A stretch of 64,000 nt of DNA from Hyphomicrobiaceae bacterium (GTDB lineage Bacteria > Pseudomonadota > Alphaproteobacteria > Rhizobiales > Devosiaceae). Location of the stretch: the NCBI GenBank assembly GCA_020638095.1, contig JACKJF010000003.1:496001-560000 (forward strand). The letters run 5' to 3'. This document shows, in pieces, positions 62,369-64,000 of the stretch. The notes under the pieces are model-generated. The model searched no databases. It had not been told where the DNA came from and was given only the letters and a program-made list of their open reading frames with translations. The position numbers and the translations under genes were made by a program. The first letter of the stretch is position 1. Each line of letters opens with the position of its first letter.

Positions 62369-62390
62369 TTTTGAGGTACGTAACTCAAAA
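62369..62390. promoter_or_regulatory. 22-bp palindromic operator upstream of xylB
   Basis: The sequence TTTTGAGG, TACGTA, ACTCAAAA is a dyad with 10 of 11 pairs matching and a central CG, as is usual for LacI-family operators. It lies between the lacI-type gene and xylB, about 75 bases before the xylB start. It is a good candidate for binding by the adjacent regulator. The rest of the 179-base gap shows only the AGGGGAGGA ribosome-binding region. Confidence 0.6.
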
Positions 62391-62465
62391 AGGGTGCGGC
62401 CTGTCGCGGAAAAAGGCGGGGTGCGAAAAGCGCTGCGGCCGCGCGGCGAAGGGGAGGACTGAAGG

Positions 62466-63941
62466 ATGGGTGACCTAGGCGCCTATTATGTCGGGCTCGA
62501 CATCGGCACGTCCGGGGTCAAGGCGGCCCTGATGTCTGCGGCTGGAAACCTCGAAGCCGATGCCGTGGCGCCGCTCGAGGTCTTTCGGCCCAAACCCGGC
62601 TGGTCCGAACAGAACCCGTCAGACTGGTGGGCGGCAACCCAGTCCGCCCTCGACCAGTTGGCCAAGGCGCATCCGCAAAAGATGGCCCGCGTGCGGGGAC
62701 TTGGCCTGTCCGGCCAGATGCACGGCGCAACCCTGATCGACAAGGACGACAAGGTCCTGCGGCCCGCCATTCTCTGGAATGACGGGCGCTCGGCGGCGGA
62801 ATGCGCCGAGATCGAACGGGACTGCCCCAATTCGCGTGAGATTGCCGGCAACATCGCCATGCCCGGTTTCACCGCTCCCAAGATTGCCTGGGTCCGCAAA
62901 CACGAACCCGATATCTACGGCCGGATCGCCAAGGTTCTGCTGCCCAAGGACTATGTGCGGCTCTGTCTTTCGGGCGACTATGTATCCGACATGTCAGACG
63001 CGGCCGGCACCCTCTGGCTCAACGTTGCCGAACGCAAATGGTCGCCGGAGCTCCTCGCCGCCACGGGCCTTGACGAAAGCCACATGCCGCGCCTCGTCGA
63101 GGGGTCAGAAGAATCGGCCCTCCTGCGCGACGACCTTCGTCAGCGCTGGGGCATGGGCGAAAAGGTCGTCATTGCCGGCGGCGGCGGCGACAATGCCGTG
63201 CCGGCCTGCGGCATCGGCGCCATCCGTCCGGGCGAAGGCTTCGTCTCGCTCGGCACGTCTGGCGTGCTTTTCGTCACCAACGACCGGTTCCGGCCCAATA
63301 CGAAGGGCGCCGTCCACGCATTCTGCCACGCCGTCCCGAATACCTGGCACCAGATGGGCGTCATCCTCTCGGCCAGCGACAGCCTCAACTGGCTCGCCCA
63401 CAATCTCGGCCAGTCGGGCGTAGCGCTCGCCGGCAAGGTGGCGGAGAATTATCAGGGCCCCGGCGAAGAGATTTTCCTGCCCTATCTCTCGGGCGAGCGG
63501 ACGCCCCACAACAATGCTGCCGCACGTGGATCGTTCGTGGGCCTGTCCCACCTTTCCGATTCCACCCGGCTCGCCCAGGCGGTGATGGAGGGCGTTGCCT
63601 TTGCCTTCAAGGATTGCCAGCGCGTGCTTGGCGATGCCGGCACGGTGGTCAACAAGCTTATCGCCGTCGGTGGCGGCTCCAATTCCCGCCTGTGGCTTGA
63701 AATGATCGCGACCCTTCTCGATCAGGAGATCAACATTCTCGCCGACGGTGATTTTGGCGGCGCCTTTGGTGCCGCCCGGCTCGGTTTGTGCGCCGCCGAG
63801 AAGGCCGACCCGTTCACCGTCTGCACCACACCGGAGATCAAGACCAGCGTCACGCCCAACCGCGATTGGGCAGCGGCGCTAAACGCCAACTACCAACGCT
63901 ATCGCGCGCTATACGCCGCGATCGAGGAGACCAGAGCATGA
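62466..63941 (+). CDS. xylB: Xylulokinase
   Basis: A 491-residue FGGY-family kinase that makes D-xylulose 5-phosphate. It has YYVGLDIGTSGVKAALM, GLSGQMHGATLID near residue 78 (the xylulose signature), VSLGTSGVLFV and GGGSNSRLW with the adenosine loop. GGGGAGGA precedes the ATG at 62466. Its stop overlaps xylA as ATGA, so the two are coupled. Confidence 0.95.
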   Translation: MGDLGAYYVGLDIGTSGVKAALMSAAGNLEADAVAPLEVFRPKPGWSEQNPSDWWAATQSALDQLAKAHPQKMARVRGLGLSGQMHGATLIDKDDKVLRPAILWNDGRSAAECAEIERDCPNSREIAGNIAMPGFTAPKIAWVRKHEPDIYGRIAKVLLPKDYVRLCLSGDYVSDMSDAAGTLWLNVAERKWSPELLAATGLDESHMPRLVEGSEESALLRDDLRQRWGMGEKVVIAGGGGDNAVPACGIGAIRPGEGFVSLGTSGVLFVTNDRFRPNTKGAVHAFCHAVPNTWHQMGVILSASDSLNWLAHNLGQSGVALAGKVAENYQGPGEEIFLPYLSGERTPHNNAAARGSFVGLSHLSDSTRLAQAVMEGVAFAFKDCQRVLGDAGTVVNKLIAVGGGSNSRLWLEMIATLLDQEINILADGDFGGAFGAARLGLCAAEKADPFTVCTTPEIKTSVTPNRDWAAALNANYQRYRALYAAIEETRA

Positions 63942-64000
63942 GCGACTTTTTCAATGGCCTGAACAAGGTTCGATATGAAGGACCGGCAAGCACCAACCCG
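63938..64000 (+). CDS. xylA: Xylose isomerase, N-terminal fragment
   Basis: The first 21 codons (MSDFFNGLNKVRYEGPASTN...) match the xylose isomerase N-terminus and run off the window. It converts xylose to xylulose for XylB. It starts in a four-base overlap with xylB. Confidence 0.85.
   Translation, partial: MSDFFNGLNKVRYEGPASTNP

Noticed and set aside
62287..62465. Small ORF in the gap before xylB
   Set aside because: No ribosome binding site or coding bias; the gap is explained by the operator and leader.

Overview
The window is a high-GC, gene-dense stretch of chromosome from an alphaproteobacterium, most likely of the order Hyphomicrobiales (Rhizobiales). Support comes from neighbourhoods typical of that order: irr divergent from fabAB, secB-fxsA-tim44-smr, the redox pair ActSR, mmcB, hslVU divergent from hisB, hisB-hisH-hisA-hisF-hisE-coaA, dnaKJ-pyrF-dapB-gpmA, hrcA/grpE divergent from rph-rdgB-hemW, and rsmI-yraN-gshB. 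Devosiaceae or a relative is a guess only. I saw no rRNA, tRNA, CRISPR array, IS element or prophage gene. No gene-free gap exceeds about 300 bases; the largest is the roughly 270-base region upstream of preT.

Layout. 1-3.9 kb: an NMT1/THI5-type ABC importer operon (end of the ATPase, a secreted protein, a 48-residue mini-gene, two permeases, a binding protein) closed by a terminator. 3.9-7.5 kb: an Hsp70-like protein, a sugar-phosphate kinase and the iron regulator Irr. 7.7-14.5 kb: fabAB for unsaturated fatty acid synthesis, a DMT transporter, an adenosine-kinase-like enzyme, endonuclease III, an Ada-like methyltransferase and a GST. 14.7-17.8 kb: reductive pyrimidine catabolism (preT-VOC-preA) with a RutR-like operator. 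18-25.2 kb: a degenerate receiver protein, mmcB between two related MFS genes, an MBL/beta-CASP protein and ActSR. 25.3-29.9 kb: protein export and envelope genes, an SdpI/SdpR pair and an XRE regulator. 29.9-32.3 kb: hslV-GNAT-hslU. 32.4-37.8 kb: the histidine operon ending in coaA. 37.8-46 kb: gpmA, dapB, pyrF, dnaJ, dnaK, grpE and hrcA with two RpoH-type promoters. 46.1-48.8 kb: rph-rdgB-hemW. 48.8-54.4 kb: a DMT transporter, an LppC-like lipoprotein, rsmI-yraN-gshB and marC. 54.5-60 kb: cfa, a GH25 lipoprotein, a sulfotransferase, a ComM-like ATPase and a cold-shock/DUF1294 fusion. 60-64 kb: galM and a LacI regulator divergent from it, then xylB and the start of xylA.

The most unusual structure is at 35292-35675, where three tandem 128-bp units stand directly before hisF. 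Each unit begins with a copy of the first 50 bp of hisF and then runs into about 78 bp of unrelated sequence. Each encodes a 43-residue ORF whose stop overlaps the start of the next unit as ATGA, and the last overlaps the real hisF start. The upstream membrane gene also overlaps the first unit by ATGA. HisF translation may therefore depend on a chain of reinitiation events. The copies differ mostly at third codon positions and each contains two competing hairpins. Other oddities are an imperfect 136-bp palindrome between hisH and hisA, an in-frame 39-bp direct repeat inside rdgB, and a natural eight-histidine tail on PyrF.
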